Origin: Eudromia elegans
Lineage: Eukaryota; Chordata; Aves; Tinamiformes; Tinamidae
NCBI GenBank assembly: GCA_003342815.1
Contig: PTEX01000414.1
Span: forward strand, 81,711 to 145,710
Reading direction: 5' to 3'
DNA length: 64,000 bases
Shown here: positions 11,516 to 25,323 of the stretch, piece by piece
How the letters are laid out: every line of letters begins with the position of its first letter
Numbering within the stretch: position 1 is the stretch's first letter
Made by a program: the position numbers and the translations under genes
The notes under the pieces: generated by a model
Told to the model about the DNA's origin: nothing
Seen by the model: only the letters and a program-made list of their open reading frames with translations
Database searches by the model: none

Positions 11516-11551
<36 letters not shown>
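11516..11551. repeat. (GATA)9 microsatellite
   Basis: Nine perfect GATA units. This is a likely polymorphic marker, and GATA arrays are common on avian chromosomes. Confidence 0.95.
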
Positions 11552-12073
11552 CTTTTGTAAATGAAGTTAATATTCAAATAGTTAAACTTTTTTTTTCTTT
11601 TTAATTCAAATGTTTTGACCTTTACAAACAGCCTATTTTCCTGACATTCTGGTTGATACTCCACTTGAGTTTAAAAACAGCATCTGCTTCCCCATTGTTT
11701 TGTAACAAATCTTCTGCAGAACAAATAAGTGCTATATTCATTGCAAGCACAGAGGTTAAAAACATTTTCCTGACCTTAAAAGTCAGTAAACAGAGTTATC
11801 TATTATATTCTGTTGTTTTTGTCATCTTTCCTCATGTCAACAAAAAGCACTTAGTTTCTCATCTTCTTCAGCTCTTTTTGTCTATGCTGCTACCTTTCCT
11901 GATATCTTCAGCTTATGCCTTTTAGTATCTTCATTTTTTTTCAGTATGGACACTTCTGTACTTTTCATTTTTTCAACACAATATTTTCAAATATATATTT
12001 TAATTCCCCAAGTGTAAGATTTTCTTTCTTTTTCCTTGCATTTTCCATAGCCATCAACTTATCTCCTTGAAAT
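11552..12073. other. AT-rich stretch, nothing recognised
   Basis: Unique-looking AT-rich DNA. The 90-codon plus-strand frame at 11653-11925 has no start, splice or domain support. Confidence 0.5.
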
Positions 12074-12840
12074 CACAGAATCTTTAGGGTTGGAAGGGAC
12101 TTCTAGAGATCATCTACTCCAACCCTCTGCTCCAGGGGAACTCCTAGAGCACATGGCACAGGGTGGCATCCAGGCAGGTTTGGAAGATCACCAGAGAAGG
12201 AGACATCACAACCTCTCCGGGCAGCCTGTGCCAGGGCTCTGTCACCCTCACAGGAAAGAAGCTCTTCCTCACATGGAGATGGAACTGCATGTGTTTCAGT
12301 TTGAACCCATTACTCCTTGTCCTGTCACTGGCCACCACCAAGAAGAGTTTGGCCCCCTCCTTCTTACATTCATCCTTCATGTACTTACTTATATTACATA
12401 TTGATCAGATCCCCTCCCAGTCTGCTCTTCTCTAGGCTAAACAGGTCCAGCTCGCTTAGTCTTTCCTCCTAAGATAGCTGCTGCAGTCCACTGATCATCT
12501 TGGTCGCTCCTCACTGGACTCTCTCCAGCAGCTCCACATACCCCCTGTACTGGGGAGCCCAGAACTGCACCCAGTACTCCAGGTGCGGCCTCACCAGGGC
12601 TGAGCAGAGGGGCAGGATCCCCTCCCTTGACCTGCTGGCAACTCTCCTACTGATGCAGGCCAGGATCCCATTGGCTTTCTTGGCCATGAGGGCACATTGC
12701 TGCCTCATGGTTAAGTTGTTGCCAACCAGAACTCCCAAACCCCTCTCCGCCGAGCTGCTTTCCAGCAGGTCAGCCCCCAATCTATCCTGATTCCTGGAGT
12801 TATTCTTCCCCAGCTGCAGGAGATTTGTGTTGAAGTTGCT
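12074..12840 (-). mobile_element. CR1 non-LTR retrotransposon, 5'-truncated, minus strand
   Basis: The 3' end lies at the left: on the minus strand it ends CCAACCCTAAAGATTCTGTGA, a diverged CR1 terminus. The element runs rightwards (its 5' direction) to about 12840, where recognisable CR1 sequence fades. The minus-strand frame at 12511-12780 encodes the conserved C-terminal part of the CR1 ORF2 reverse transcriptase, with LVRPHLEYWVQFWAP and ELLERVQ. The next segment holds the rest of the C-terminus, broken by frameshifts. CR1 copies move by target-primed reverse transcription and are usually truncated at the 5' end like this one. Several open plus-strand frames here are antisense shadows. 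Confidence 0.97.
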
Positions 12841-14238
12841 GTATGTAGACTGTTGCTTATGGCATATCTATGGTCTGACTGCATTTTCCAATCATATTTT
12901 TGAGAATTAGCAGTTTCAAATTATGTATTACTACTAAATAAACCCTTATAATGAAATTTGTGTATTGTCCTATCTCTTACAACATATGGTCATTTTTGTG
13001 GAAGGTAGGTTTTTTTAGGTGCCTCTTCAGTCAGCCGATGGTTGAAGTTTCATTTTTGAAAGTTTTAACATTCTTGGATACATTCTTTAAAAGCTGAAGT
13101 TAAATAAGAAAACTATATACATATATTACTTTGTATCAGCATGTGTTTTAGGAGATTTATTTTTATTTTTTCTCAATTTGGGCTTTCGGTATGATTTCGA
13201 TTTTGGAATGATATTTTATCCTTTGCAATTCTGTGAGCTTGTATCTTTAATTCAGATCATTTCTGTTAAACAATGATTTAAATGATAGGAAAACCAGGTA
13301 TGCATGTCTAATTTGACAATAGTTCAAAACTTTTATAAACCCTGAAAATGGGAGGTGGAGGGAAGGATAAGGCTGCTGATATGATACTGGAGACTGTGTC
13401 ATTAAGGACTGAGCTTCACAGACGTGCTGGACAGGCTGCTTAAATACTCTGTCCGTGTGCATGCCTAACTGGAATGCAATAGCAAACTCCATCACTTCAA
13501 GCATGAGAGCTATCAGATTTTGGAAACTATGTACAAATCCTTACAATGTCAGATTATGCAGTAAAATAACTTCTATTAACATAGGCACCCCAGCTAGCAA
13601 TCAGACTTTGTTAGTGTGAAAATATATCCAATGAAGATGGAATGGAAGTAGATCTTCATATCTTCAGTTACAAAGAGCTGTTTGAGAGACTGCAGGCATA
13701 ATTTAGATGCATGGATGCTGACAGAATAAGAAAATATATGCATTTTTCAGAGTTGCTCCTGGATGTCCCTGAGAATGTTTAAGAAAAAAACCCTCTTTTG
13801 GTATGAATGAAGTAGAAAGAAAAATGGTCAATGCTTTAATGCTAACAATACCAGAGCATCAGGTAAGCTCAGATAAAGATGGAATTTTGTATTTATTTCA
13901 TGGATATTCACTTTATTTTATTTCATGCATATTCAGGCATTTAAATCTATCAAATCTATCTTTATCCTTTGTGGGGCATGTGCAATTAATTGATATTAAT
14001 CATAAAACCAGTTACCGCCATTGCCAAACTAGCTGCATTAAATACTTTATTCACTCTGAGGATATGGAGATAACTTTTTCATGCTTACAAGTAGCTTTAT
14101 ATAAAATGCCAACATACAAGTGAAAAGAGCTGAAAGTATCCATGTGGAAAACAGAGGAAAAATGCTATCAAAGCATTTGGTCTGTGTATTTTCTTCAGAA
14201 GAAAAGATAAAACTATTTTGCTTTTATTATTCATTACT
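12841..14238. other. AT-rich stretch, nothing recognised
   Basis: Unique-looking DNA between two CR1 copies. Open frames at 13247-13504 (minus) and 13803-14123 (plus) lack coding signals. Confidence 0.5.
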
Positions 14239-14430
14239 GTGAGGGTGACAGGGCCCTGGAACAGGCTTCCCAGAGAGGTTGTGGAGTCTCCTTCTCTGGA
14301 GATCTTCCATACCCACCTGGATGCCACCCTGTGCCACGTGCTCTGGGTGTCCCTGCTGGAGGAGGTGGGTTGGAGTAGATGATCTCTAGAGGTCCCTTCC
14401 AACCTCAAACCTTTCTGTGAATCTGTGATA
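14239..14430 (+). mobile_element. CR1 3'-end fragment, plus strand
   Basis: About 190 bases of CR1 3' end. It begins in the conserved GTGAGGGTGACAGGGCCCTGG segment, runs through GATGATCTCTAGAGGTCCCT, and ends in a TCTGTGAATCTGTGATA tail. It is 5'-truncated just upstream of the ORF2 stop region. Its opposite orientation to the copy at 12.1-12.8 kb indicates an independent insertion. Confidence 0.96.
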
Positions 14431-17400
14431 TAAAACAGAAGTTTAGATCAACAAGCGTAAGTCCACATTTACTCTAAAAGACAGTCATTATTACTAAAGT
14501 ACTTGGTAAAAGAGCTGATACCAAAAAAGATTCTAATCTATATTTAGCATTTTAATTGTAGCATGACACTTACTAATCGTGTATTGTATTCTCCTGACAT
14601 TTGTTCTGCAAAAACTGATAATTCAAGCACTACAGTCATCTGTACTTGTGGGGAAATAACAAACAAAAAGTGGTAGTGCAATCCACTTTCAGGCTTTGTT
14701 AGGAAAGCTAGCTTTGAGAGTGTTACATGTCTTTGTATTTGTTTTTGTTTTTGCTTTGGTAGGGAAGACATCATGGGAGATCATGAGATCATATCTCTTG
14801 AAAGTGCAATCAATGATAAAAGTGAGATCCTAGAATACATCTTCATTTTTGTTTTCAGGTGTGTTCATATAGCTCAAGTTTGGGGCAAGATCATTTAGTC
14901 ATCTACCTGGTCTTCAGATACTTAAGACTCATGAGCAAAGTGTCTCCAAATCTACATGCCAGAAGAATACCTGCATGAATGTCATTAGATTTAGCAATAA
15001 TTTTTGCAAACATGACTTCTGTCATTCAAAATGCTTACTGGCTCCTGCCTTTTGGAAATGCTAAATTATGATCCACTAGCTAGGGAAGACAGACTCGGGT
15101 TCATTCTCCCTGTTAAGACTAATAAGAATGTAACCCTCCATTCTTTGGAGAAGAGAGGGGAAAAAATAGTCCTGCATGAAACACCTCCACCTCTTTTGTC
15201 AAACCGTCCCCTCAGTTATACATCAATACAGCTATTGATAGCAGAACTCAATCTAAGTGTTCAGCTCTTAGGAGCTTGTCAGTGAGACAGCCTAGTGTAG
15301 TGTGTTAATTCTATTCCACACATCCAAAAGCTAGACATGAAGATATTAAGTTTTATCATACAAATTACTCTTTGGATGTGGAACCAGTGAATACTACACT
15401 GCCCATTTTTTATCCCATTGCACAAATTAGGAACTAGCTTGTGGATTTATGTGGTTTATTTTCAGGTGATTAATACATACGGGATCTTTGGGAAATTCCT
15501 GTATTTTTTGTCTTGGTGCTGTTCCACCCTGATCAGAATTCACCTAAAGTTTTCTTTAAAGCCTATCAAGTTTTGTTCTACCTTTTATCTAATCTTATTG
15601 TGAAGTTAACTTGCAGTATACATGGCAGCCTTGCTGATTTTTTTGCAAGGACTATATTCATGCTGCAAACTAGCATAAAAGAATTGCTAGATGTTTCTGG
15701 TACTAAAGGTAATCAAAGAGTTAATGAGAAATCCAGGTCATTTCTTCATCAGTCACTAACTGAGAAACAATTACAATGCTGAGTTACTACTAAGTGGTCA
15801 GACAACTTAAGTCAGTACTTTTGCTAGTCATAGGTGAATTTTGCTAGCCATAGGTTGACCAACAAGACTGTTGCTCAGATTCACTTTATTAAATATATAC
15901 CTGAGCTAGTCATGAGCTATACCTGAACTAGGTCTGTTTTAGAAAGTAGAGAATAGTTTCTTCAAGAATAGACTTTCTTCATCTTGAAATAGATTAAAAA
16001 TAAAAATCCTGTAAGTGCCTATGCTCTCCTTTGATTATTTAAAGGATGTCAGTGCTGTTTAGTTCACGTTTAGATACTGTAGATATCTAAAGCTACATGA
16101 GATGTCTTTACTACATCCATGGTATGCACTAAAAATAATATGAGTTCATATATCTACATATCAGCAGCCAAGATCTAATCTAATGAAAAGTAGCTTTGAG
16201 CCCTTTGCTCCTAAAAGGATAGCATCATATAGAGGCATCCCCAATAACTGAGATAACGGATCTTCAAGCTCCCTCTTCATATCTATTGAACAACAGTATT
16301 CTATGTTTTGTCACTGTATGTGACCTGAAATTTAACTAAATATGGCCCAACTTCCAGATTTTTCTGTGTTTAAATGCCTGTTTTGCATGTTTTTTCTTCA
16401 AATTTTATGTCTCCAGAGTTTGAAGGAACAGGATGACCACCTCTATGTTGGTATATCAGTTGTTTGAGTATAGATGAATTTTGTAGAATTTCGAAATGAA
16501 GTAAGAAAACTGTACCGCTTTAAATATTCAAAGAGGAATACTGAATTGTGTCAAACTATACCTTAATAGCTCAGTTTCTGGTTTTCCCTCCAAGATTACA
16601 GACAGAGTATATTACTGTAGAGAAAAAAAAGCTCAAGAAATATTTCCAAGGAAAGAGCAGAGATGGAAATGGTGCCTTACCCTCTTAATATTATGATAAG
16701 TTTGGAGTACATTCTTTATACTGATATGAGCAGGGAACTCAATTTAAAGTGATAATGCTAGGAAATATATAACTTTGTAACTTGATGACTATGAAGATGC
16801 AATACAAGGTAACTTTGTAGAAAATGCTCAAAGTGAAAAAGAAAGGAAGAGCTTGGAATCTCATCCTCATTACAAGAAGCTAATTACTTCATAATTATCA
16901 TGAAGAATAATATGAAAAATTTGGCATACTACTGATGTGTGACCTTAATGTAAGGTGAGGGTGGATGTGGTACCAGTGAGCTTGTCCTACTCCTCCCTGC
17001 CTCATTTCTGCTTTTCTCTTTCATTTCTCTTTCTTTCAGCCATGCTGTTCTGGCTAGAGAAAGAAAAATCTATTTGAAGACTACTTTGACACTAAAGACA
17101 GCAATAACACATTAGTGGAAAGAACAACAATGCCTATATTAAAATTAAAGAATATATACCATCTCCTTAGCAAGCAATTAATCACAAGAAAAGGGTGGTT
17201 AAATATACTGTTATCGCAAGTCACTTGAATAACACAACAGTCTCTCATCAGCATAGCAGTTGTTCTTCATTCTCACTTGGCCAGTTTCTGGATGGGAGTT
17301 AAATATGGTTTTAACTCAGTAAGAGATCCATGAGGGGTGAGATTATTTCATAAAACAAATTTCCTTTTGCTTGAAATGCTTGCCTGTTAGTTATCTTTAC

Positions 17401-17518
17401 CAAGACTCATAGAAAATATCTGGAATAATTTTCTTCTGCTGATTCTCGAAACAGAACATGATGTTAAGGTTACAGATCCAAATACAGTTATGACCTAGTT
17501 GCCTAGATTCCCTTTATA
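14431..17518. other. AT-rich stretch with a small tandem duplication
   Basis: Unique-looking AT-rich DNA. At 15819-15858 a 20-bp unit beginning TTTTGCTAG is duplicated in tandem with a few differences. A pyrimidine-rich acceptor-like site ends at 17040 but is followed quickly by stops in every frame, so no exon is called. Confidence 0.5.
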
Positions 17519-17568
17519 GTCTCTATCTATATATTTTATATATATAATGTCTATATTATATAGAGACT
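17519..17568. repeat. AT-rich imperfect hairpin
   Basis: AGTCTCTAT at 17519-17527 pairs perfectly with ATAGAGACT at 17560-17568. The region between is almost pure A/T and can extend the stem imperfectly. It could be the trace of a small palindromic element or a chance cruciform-prone site. Confidence 0.5.
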
Positions 17569-18588
17569 CTATATCATGTGTAATTTCTCAATGAGATGAT
17601 TCCTGACTTATAAGATAGCTGTTACTTTATTATATTTTCAAATATTTCAGATGGATGGAAGGTAAGATACATTTTGCATGTCTTTGTACTGTTTCTATGG
17701 AGAATGATAACAAAACTCCAAAGTACCTACAATTAGTATGACTGTGGCATCAGGAACAAGTTTGACATTTTGAGGAACATAAAGTTAAGATTTGGCCACT
17801 GGATCATCACTCAGTTGCAGTGACTGGATAATGAACTAGAGGCACAGCATCAGAGGAGGACGGATGGACCTGACAGTGCTGCCAGCAATCAGACATGCCA
17901 ATGAGATAGGAGAAATGAGGGAAAGAAATATATGAAGGACAGGAGACCAAGATATTGAGGAGAATCACAAAAAGACCATAAAATTCTCCTTTAGAACATC
18001 GACACCATGATTATGAAATGAATGGTGAGACAAGGATTTTTCACGCGACTGTGGTTTTGCTTCTGCATAATCATGGACTACAAAATATGCAAGCAGTATT
18101 TTGGAGAGGAAGAACCAGCCAATGAGCCACAGACCAACAAACCATTAGCAATATAGATCTTGTTCTATCTTTACTCAAGATTCCAAAAAAAGAACAGATA
18201 TAGTTTAATGTTCACAGGGCCCCTAGTTACAAGGTTTTGTCCTGAAGTTTGCACACACTGACATAAGTTTAAAGCAATTGTACACTCACTTTTCCAGCTA
18301 CACTGAATCTCAGTGCAAATGAAGAAAAAGGAGGTTTTATTTTTTTAATAAGCAAAAAATATTTGGGGTGAGTATATGGCAGTGGATTCAACGTACCATA
18401 AACCAGCCCATATTTGTAATGCCACTTGCTTATTCAACCTGGTTATGGTCTATAAGCAGCTTGCACTTGTGACTTTTAAAAGGATCTCTTCTGTCTTTGT
18501 AGCTACAGACCACATTAGGAAGATATTCAGCTGGTGGTTGTTTTTGCTTAAATGATAATTTGGTAACTCCTGATTTATAACATCCTAA

Positions 18589-18618
18589 CTTTAGGGAGGT
18601 GAACCACCCTCCCTAAAG
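18589..18618. repeat. Perfect 11-bp stem-loop
   Basis: CTTTAGGGAGG (18589-18599) and CCTCCCTAAAG (18608-18618) form an 11-bp stem around an 8-base loop. The stem can be lengthened at the loop side if one base is bulged. It is GC-rich for this neighbourhood. There is no matching longer arm of the size usual for a microRNA precursor. Confidence 0.7.
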
Positions 18619-18916
18619 CTCATAAACATCATGATGTACATACCATGTCCCAACAAACTGAAAGACAGTGCTACTGCTACAATTCAAACAAGGCAATTAG
18701 AAATGTCATCTTGCTAGAGGGCACCTTTCAACGCAATCTGCATTGCTCAGAAAGCAGTTCAATTAGGCAGATAGTGCAGTCCAAACAGAAAATCTCCAAG
18801 CTGTCCAGTTAAGGCCTAATTTAAAATTGCTGTGCGTATTTTAGATGTTTCCTAGCATGGATTGCTCCTGAAAGACATGAGAAGTTTGTGTTTAAGTGTT
18901 TCTGTGATACATACTC

Positions 18917-18938
18917 TTTTTTTTTTTTTTTTTTTTTT
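18917..18938. repeat. T22 homopolymer
   Basis: Uninterrupted run of 22 T with no attached retrocopy visible. Confidence 0.95.
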
Positions 18939-21382
18939 GAGCCACCAAACCTAAGGAACAGCATAGAAGAAACAATGTAATTGAACGTAAGAAAAGGACA
19001 AAGTGTTTAAGACAGATATTTTATGCAGAGGATATGAAAACAAACAAATTCTTTTCCATTCTGCTTATGTTAGGATATTGCTGCTTCCAGCTGGTTACAA
19101 CATTTTTGGCCTTTGGTCTTATGAAATGGTGAAAATGAACTAGCTGAAGTTGAAAGGTCTCAAAGAGAGTCAGTAACCTCACAGCATGATAAGCAGGGAC
19201 AAGAGCACATTTTAGAGCTTTTGTGTGTTTTGTGATATGTGAAATAACTACAGTTGAAACTCCTATTTTTCTGTAACACTTGAAAGAATTTCACTGCTGT
19301 TTGGATCAATTATCATCCTGTTGGGCTCCCACTTGTACTAGTTTGCAAATACTTGGCCTAAATGTATATATTTAGGAAACATTCACAGTCCTATGACTCT
19401 AAGGACAGACATGGCTGATAATCACTTTTGTAAATTTACATTATAGTTTGTTTGATACCTAACTGTATTTTTGTATGCCTTATTATCCCAATCATTTTTC
19501 TTTTTTTCATTTTTAATATTATTTTTTATTATTAAACCCAGTTTATAAAAAATAATGGTATAAGTCCCATGTCAGTACAACAAACAGACTAGTATGTGCT
19601 CTCACAAAAGCATCTTGAGAGAACACCGTTTCTTCACAAATATCTGAAAAACATTATCAATAAACAGAGAATGCCAGACTGTAGATACCCTGGTGCCAAA
19701 TGAAAAATGTTAAGGGAACTAATGGGCTTCTCCAGGAGATCAGATGAGCTCTGGAAAGATTTGCCTCTGTTTTTCATCATAGTTGAAATCTAGGCAATAA
19801 GCTTAGACTGGACAATCAGCTTTTAAACAGTTTAAATTAGGTATAATTAATCCCATCCTGTAAGCTACTAACAGTTCTCAGTGCACCTGAGTTAATTGTA
19901 CAGGCATTGAGGAAGGCCAGGTGGTTTTGAAGGTATCCGAAAGGATATCCAATTACCCTAACTTTGGGTGTTAAAGTTAAGTGGGCAGGCTCACCCTCTG
20001 AGGTCTTCAAAAGAAACAAATTCTTACTACTGACTATCTAGGAAAACTAAGAATCTAAGTTGGGACTGCTTCAACAGACACACAAAACTTAGGTGTACAG
20101 TGTCTAATAAAGGCAGGCAGCTCTCTTTCAGATTTCACTAGTCATGGGGCTTAGTGACCAACTTTAATATCCTTAGAACTAGTAAACTGTATTATTTAGT
20201 ATTAAAATAATAAAATTTATCTTGATATTGTCATCTTTTAGCATCTGTTATCATGATGGCATAAGATCAAAAACTAACAAAAAGCATGCTGGAGGACACA
20301 AAGCATTCTAAAAGCCCTTATTTTTTTGCCCATATTATTAACATCATCTATGTTATTAACATTATGAACTTTTCTAAACAGAGAAATGTGGGAACATTTT
20401 CCAGCTAGTATATCCAGGTGTATAATCCAGCTGCTTCTTAATTACATGACAGCAATTACAGTTCTGCAGAAGAAAATGTGGATGCAAGAGTAGGATGCAA
20501 GAGCTGTGCCATATTCCAGAAGGTGCCCTGCTTTGCACACATGCTTCATAGTTTATGCTGTGAGCATTCAAATGAAAGTTAAAGAATGGGAGTTCGGTAA
20601 GGCGTATATAAAGACAAAATATTTCTTTAAAAACATTCATAAGAAAAATAAGAGTTCTGAAAACCTTTTGTTAGCTAGGCAGTCATTTAAGCTGGAAGTG
20701 ATGTGCTAATAAATATTATAATGTGAATAAAACTACCTCCCTAAAAGTAAGACAGTCTTCTTGATGAATTGGCTCTAAATAGTAGGATAAGTCGAGAGAT
20801 GAGAATAAAAGCGGATGAAAAAGAGACAGGATACATTTGGAGCAAAGGGAAGTAAAATTGGAATTAATTCTAAAAGGCAGTACTAATGGACGGACTGTAG
20901 CTGAATTGTCTCCTCTGTCTCCAACTATGTAAGATACATACTAGTGACGTGTTTACTGATAGCCAAGAGATGACTTTAAAGTGATATTTTAAGGTACATC
21001 CTAAATTTGCCTTTTACTGCTTGTATGATATCTGTTTGTAACTTTGTTACCAACTCTGTCACAGAGTATTTTATCCTTTCTCTTTGCTAGGACAAACCTG
21101 CTTCCCCCCTGAGCTTGTCTGCAGCATTAAGCAGAATCTCAGGTAACAATTACAAATCACAAGCAGTCCCAGTAAAGCAATATGCAGCTATCCCCTGGCC
21201 ACCGCCTTATCAAGGGCACATCTTGAGGCTATGTCTACATGAATAAATGGAAAGGACCAGGACAGTCCACTGGCCCTGATGGCAGTGGCAACGCAGTTCA
21301 CAATCAAAAATCTAAAATATTTTCTCATTCTAGCTGCTTAACAGCAGTAACTCTTAGGCCACTGTGTAAATTTAAAGCCTGA

Positions 21383-21422
<40 letters not shown>

Positions 21423-24400
21423 TTTTAGAAATAAGAAATCTGAAGGTACTGCACATACTTTGACAGTTGTATTATTTTACTTTCTAAAATTAGGAAATCT
21501 GGCAAATGAAATAATTTTTTTAGTCAGTTTCCATTAGCAATATTTTGCTGAAGATGTCAAGTAAAGATGATATTGCTACTGATTATTTTAGAACTACAAG
21601 AATGGAAAATTCAACCTTGGGAAAATACATTTATTTTTCTAGAAGACATAAATAATGTAACAATCATTGTTTCAAATTTATATTTGATCCACACCTGTAT
21701 GACTATCTCTGTAGAGGATTTTAGGTATTAATGACCCAATATTGTAGGTTTCCCACTAGAAGAAATGTCAGGATATATGTGATATATTATAAAATGAGGA
21801 CTAGACTAGCCTCTCATCCTGATTAGTAGGTAGTTGAACATGATTAGTGAGTCTCCTACAAACTTGAAGGGCCCAAAAATCATTCAGAAGATGAATGCTT
21901 ATCTGAACCTCTTGTGCCCGGAAACTTGGGCTAGAGATTTTGTTGAAATTATTCTCAGGTAAAGCAGATAAAGCAGAAGAGCAGCAAAAGAGAATGCAGT
22001 TAGAATCTGAGTGGATATAGCAGGGAGAAAAGAGATACTAGGAAAGAGAATAATGTGATTTTCCTTTGTTGTCAAGCAGATGGATGTTTAGTTTGTAAAG
22101 TCAGATCTACTCTTTTGACGTTTCCTCTCTTCCCTCTGTATTGCTCTAGAAACACAAAATTTGGTCTATGGAGTTTGTTTTAAAATGAGTCACATTAGAA
22201 TCAAAGCCAAGTGACATTAACCATGTATATATATTTAAGTCAGTAAGCATTTTACCAGTTGTTTCTAATTTTTGGTAGAGTAGATTTTTAAGAACAACTT
22301 CACATCCACACTAACAGAAATCTTCTATCACATTTTTAATTTTCAGGCTTCTTTTTCTATAAGAAATGAGATTTCACTGATGTACAAGTCATGTTGATTC
22401 CTCACAAAAGCTCTTATAAATATATAAAACTCCTCTTCACCTTAACAGTCTGTAATAGTTTGGCTCATGTTTTCTAGCTTTGGCCTTACAGTTATAAAAT
22501 CATGTTCCATACATTGCCAAGTATTTACTTCAAAGTTACAAACAGTGAGTGTTGTCCTGTGTTTATACATGTTTTTGAGGTAGTGAAGCCATTTTCGAAG
22601 CAGAGCAGTACCTCAGGTAAATCAAGCCTTGGAACACTACCTTGCTGCACTGTGACCTACCCAAACCCAATCTCTAGCACAAGGCACACTTCAATTCTTA
22701 TTCATATAGCACAATGACAGTTATATACCCAGATCTTCCTGTTCATCTATTTCTGTGTAGATTTTGGTTTCCATACATCTGTGCACTTTTAAACTGATGA
22801 GGATAACCATTTAAGACATGCAGACAGAAATATAGAAACGGTTTTACACTACCTGTAAATATTACAAGCCAATGGGTAAAATATCACACACAGGAAAAAA
22901 AAAATCACACACGGAAAAGAGGGAAATCTAGTATTCAATAATGCAAAGTACTGTTGATTAAATTAATGATAGTGAGTATAATTTAGGTTCTGATAGATTT
23001 AACTTAAATGATGATGAACTTATCATGAACTTATCACTTAAAATATATGTAATCGAATAAACCTAGATTTCTACGAATGCAGGCAAGGTCTGCTCCACTA
23101 ATCATATTTAGATACAGGTCAAAGATCTGAAGGATGGTTAATATGACAAAGACTGGGACCCTTGCTAGGTATTCTCTTGGCAATCAATGGAAAGCAATTC
23201 ATGTTCCTTTGGTGTAATTTGTCACATATTAATGAAGAAATCTAAAGCTAGTCAGATGACTTGTATCTCAAAAACACTTCTCTTTTATTGATTAAAAAAG
23301 AAAGCCTAAGATAACTAACTCTGATGTAATTGATTACATAACTGATCCTAAAGTCTGCTGAGAGGAACCTTACCATAAGGAATCTTACCAATCCTAGCAC
23401 TGTGGAACTAAGTTCTTTGTATACACACACGTTTTGATTGTAGAAAAAATCAAAACTTTTAATTATTAGTTCAGAGATTAATTTAACATGTGAAGTAATC
23501 TATTCATGGAAAGAGTAGTTTGTGCTCCACTTTTAATTTTAAAAAATAATGTGAATTGATGCTATTTCTAGTTGGATCTTAAAAGTAATGCACATAATAT
23601 ATGGAGTGTAATCATGCTCTCTGTAGAGTCAGGATAAAGTGGGAGTATTAGCTTTGTTTTATTTACAGAGATATTAACAATGCAATGTTAAATTTAGCTG
23701 GAACAATTTCTCCAAATGTGTCTTCTTCAAAATTCCTTTCTTAATTACTGTTTTTGTCTACATAAGGAATAAGGACCATTTGGTTCATTTTCACAGGGCC
23801 TACATAATACAGCTTGGTAAACTATTTAAAATTATTATAATTCTGTTTATGCTATAAAAAGATCCAAATTAATATCTTACTTTTCATCAAACTTTGTTTC
23901 TTGCATCTTTATGTGGAGATATTTTCTTTTAGTAAAATTCTAAAGTGGCACTTTTACATTAATTTCTTTTACCTTAAATATATAGCATATTATGAAATAT
24001 GAAATGTAACCCTTCTGATTATTAGAAAATTGTTTAGAGTTCAATGTGTGACTAGGTACTGCAATTGCTAAGTAATCACTGATATGTTTCTAAGAAAAAA
24101 AAATACTCTATTTTTATGGACTTAAATTCCAAAGTACATTCTCATATGAACAATGGACTAAAACATTATCAACAGCAAAACTCCTCATTTGAAGAAACTA
24201 GGAAAGTGATAGTAGTCAAAGAGTCATTAAAAGCTCTAGTCTAAACTTCCTAGAAGTCAGTTACATCTAATTCCATAAGACCTCAGGTCTATAAGATATA
24301 AAAGTTAAATGTTAGTTGACCATTCATGTGGCGGTATTTTCTTACCATTTTAAAAATCTGGAAAAAAAAAATTAAATTTGATTTTGGATATTTGTGGAAA

Positions 24401-24595
24401 CCTTAAAAATCTCAAAAGGTATACCTGGACTGTCAAATAGCTCCTCAGTTCACTTCTGAGACCTGATCTCCTTATCATTAACAAAATGTAAATGTTAGCT
24501 CACTTTGGGGCTTTGAAAAAAAAATCTATTTTCTTCTGAAAAAAAATCAGGTACAGTTTTGATGACAGCCTCCCTTGTGGCAATTCTAATGTTTT
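18939..24595. other. Long AT-rich stretch with one AAT microsatellite
   Basis: About 5.6 kb of unique-looking AT-rich DNA without recognisable genes or CR1. A perfect (AAT)n array of roughly 13 units lies at about 21383-21423. Short tandem copies of ATCACACAC..GGAAAA occur at about 22883-22919. The open frames present (60-90 codons) have AT-rich third positions and no start context. Confidence 0.55.
21383..21423. repeat. (AAT)13 microsatellite
   Basis: Uninterrupted trinucleotide array of about 41 bases. Confidence 0.95.
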
Positions 24596-25110
24596 TCAGG
24601 TTAAGAGGAACTTGTCTATGCCAGCACATGCACAGACACACAATAGACACTTAAAAGAACTACACCATATAAAACACATATAAAACACAAAACATTTCTT
24701 ATGTGGGAAAATAAGAAAAATGTCCTTCATCCTGTACATGGTCTTACAACGTTCTTCTATGCTCCTCTTTTCATGCTGAGCCTGAATTTCCATATGCCAG
24801 TCTCCGTAACTTTGGTGAAATCTCTGCTGAGATTTCACTATATATACCCATTTTGGTGTGAATATTCCATTCTGTTGGTGCTGCTCTCCTGGCCTTGTCC
24901 TTAGTGAGTGTCCTGCCTGCACGGAGCGCAAGGGGAAGGTAGGACTCAGAAAGATCTTACCAAGATTTATAAAGGTCGGATGTGGATGACTCCTCCATTC
25001 CCAAGGTTAAAAACACCCCCGGCTCGCTCCAGAAGCACTATGGATGAGGCCACAACGCTGTCACCCAGTGTACTTCTCTGATGCTACCTACCCCAGCAGA
25101 CACCGTGGTC
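24596..25110. other. Mixed stretch with hairpin and CpG-retaining segment
   Basis: A perfect 10-bp inverted repeat (GTGAAATCTC, 4-base loop TGCT, GAGATTTCAC) lies at 24815-24838. From about 24890 to 25110 the sequence is G+C-elevated with several CpGs. A minus-strand frame of 111 codons (24596-24931) covers part of it; I recognise no domain and no convincing start, so it is not called as a gene. Confidence 0.35.
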
Positions 25111-25274
25111 TCAAATATTTCCATTTCCATATACCTGCATGTATGTCAGAGATGTGAACAGTTTTGTCTTCTGTCTTCCTCAAAATGCTCAATATCACCA
25201 CCAATAATACTTGAATAGATTTCATATATATTCTTTATACTAGGACAGCAGTAAAAGCATTAGGTGAAAACTGT

Positions 25275-25277
<3 letters not shown>

Positions 25278-25308
<31 letters not shown>
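25278..25308. repeat. T31 homopolymer
   Basis: Longest homopolymer in the window: 31 T, followed by CCACTTTGCTTTCAG. It could serve as a polypyrimidine tract for the acceptor at 25322-25323. Confidence 0.95.
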
Positions 25309-25323
25309 CCACTTTGCTTTCAG

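Noticed and set aside
12511-12780. Protein frame that could be taken for a host gene
   Set aside because: It is the C-terminal part of CR1 reverse transcriptase within a truncated retrotransposon.
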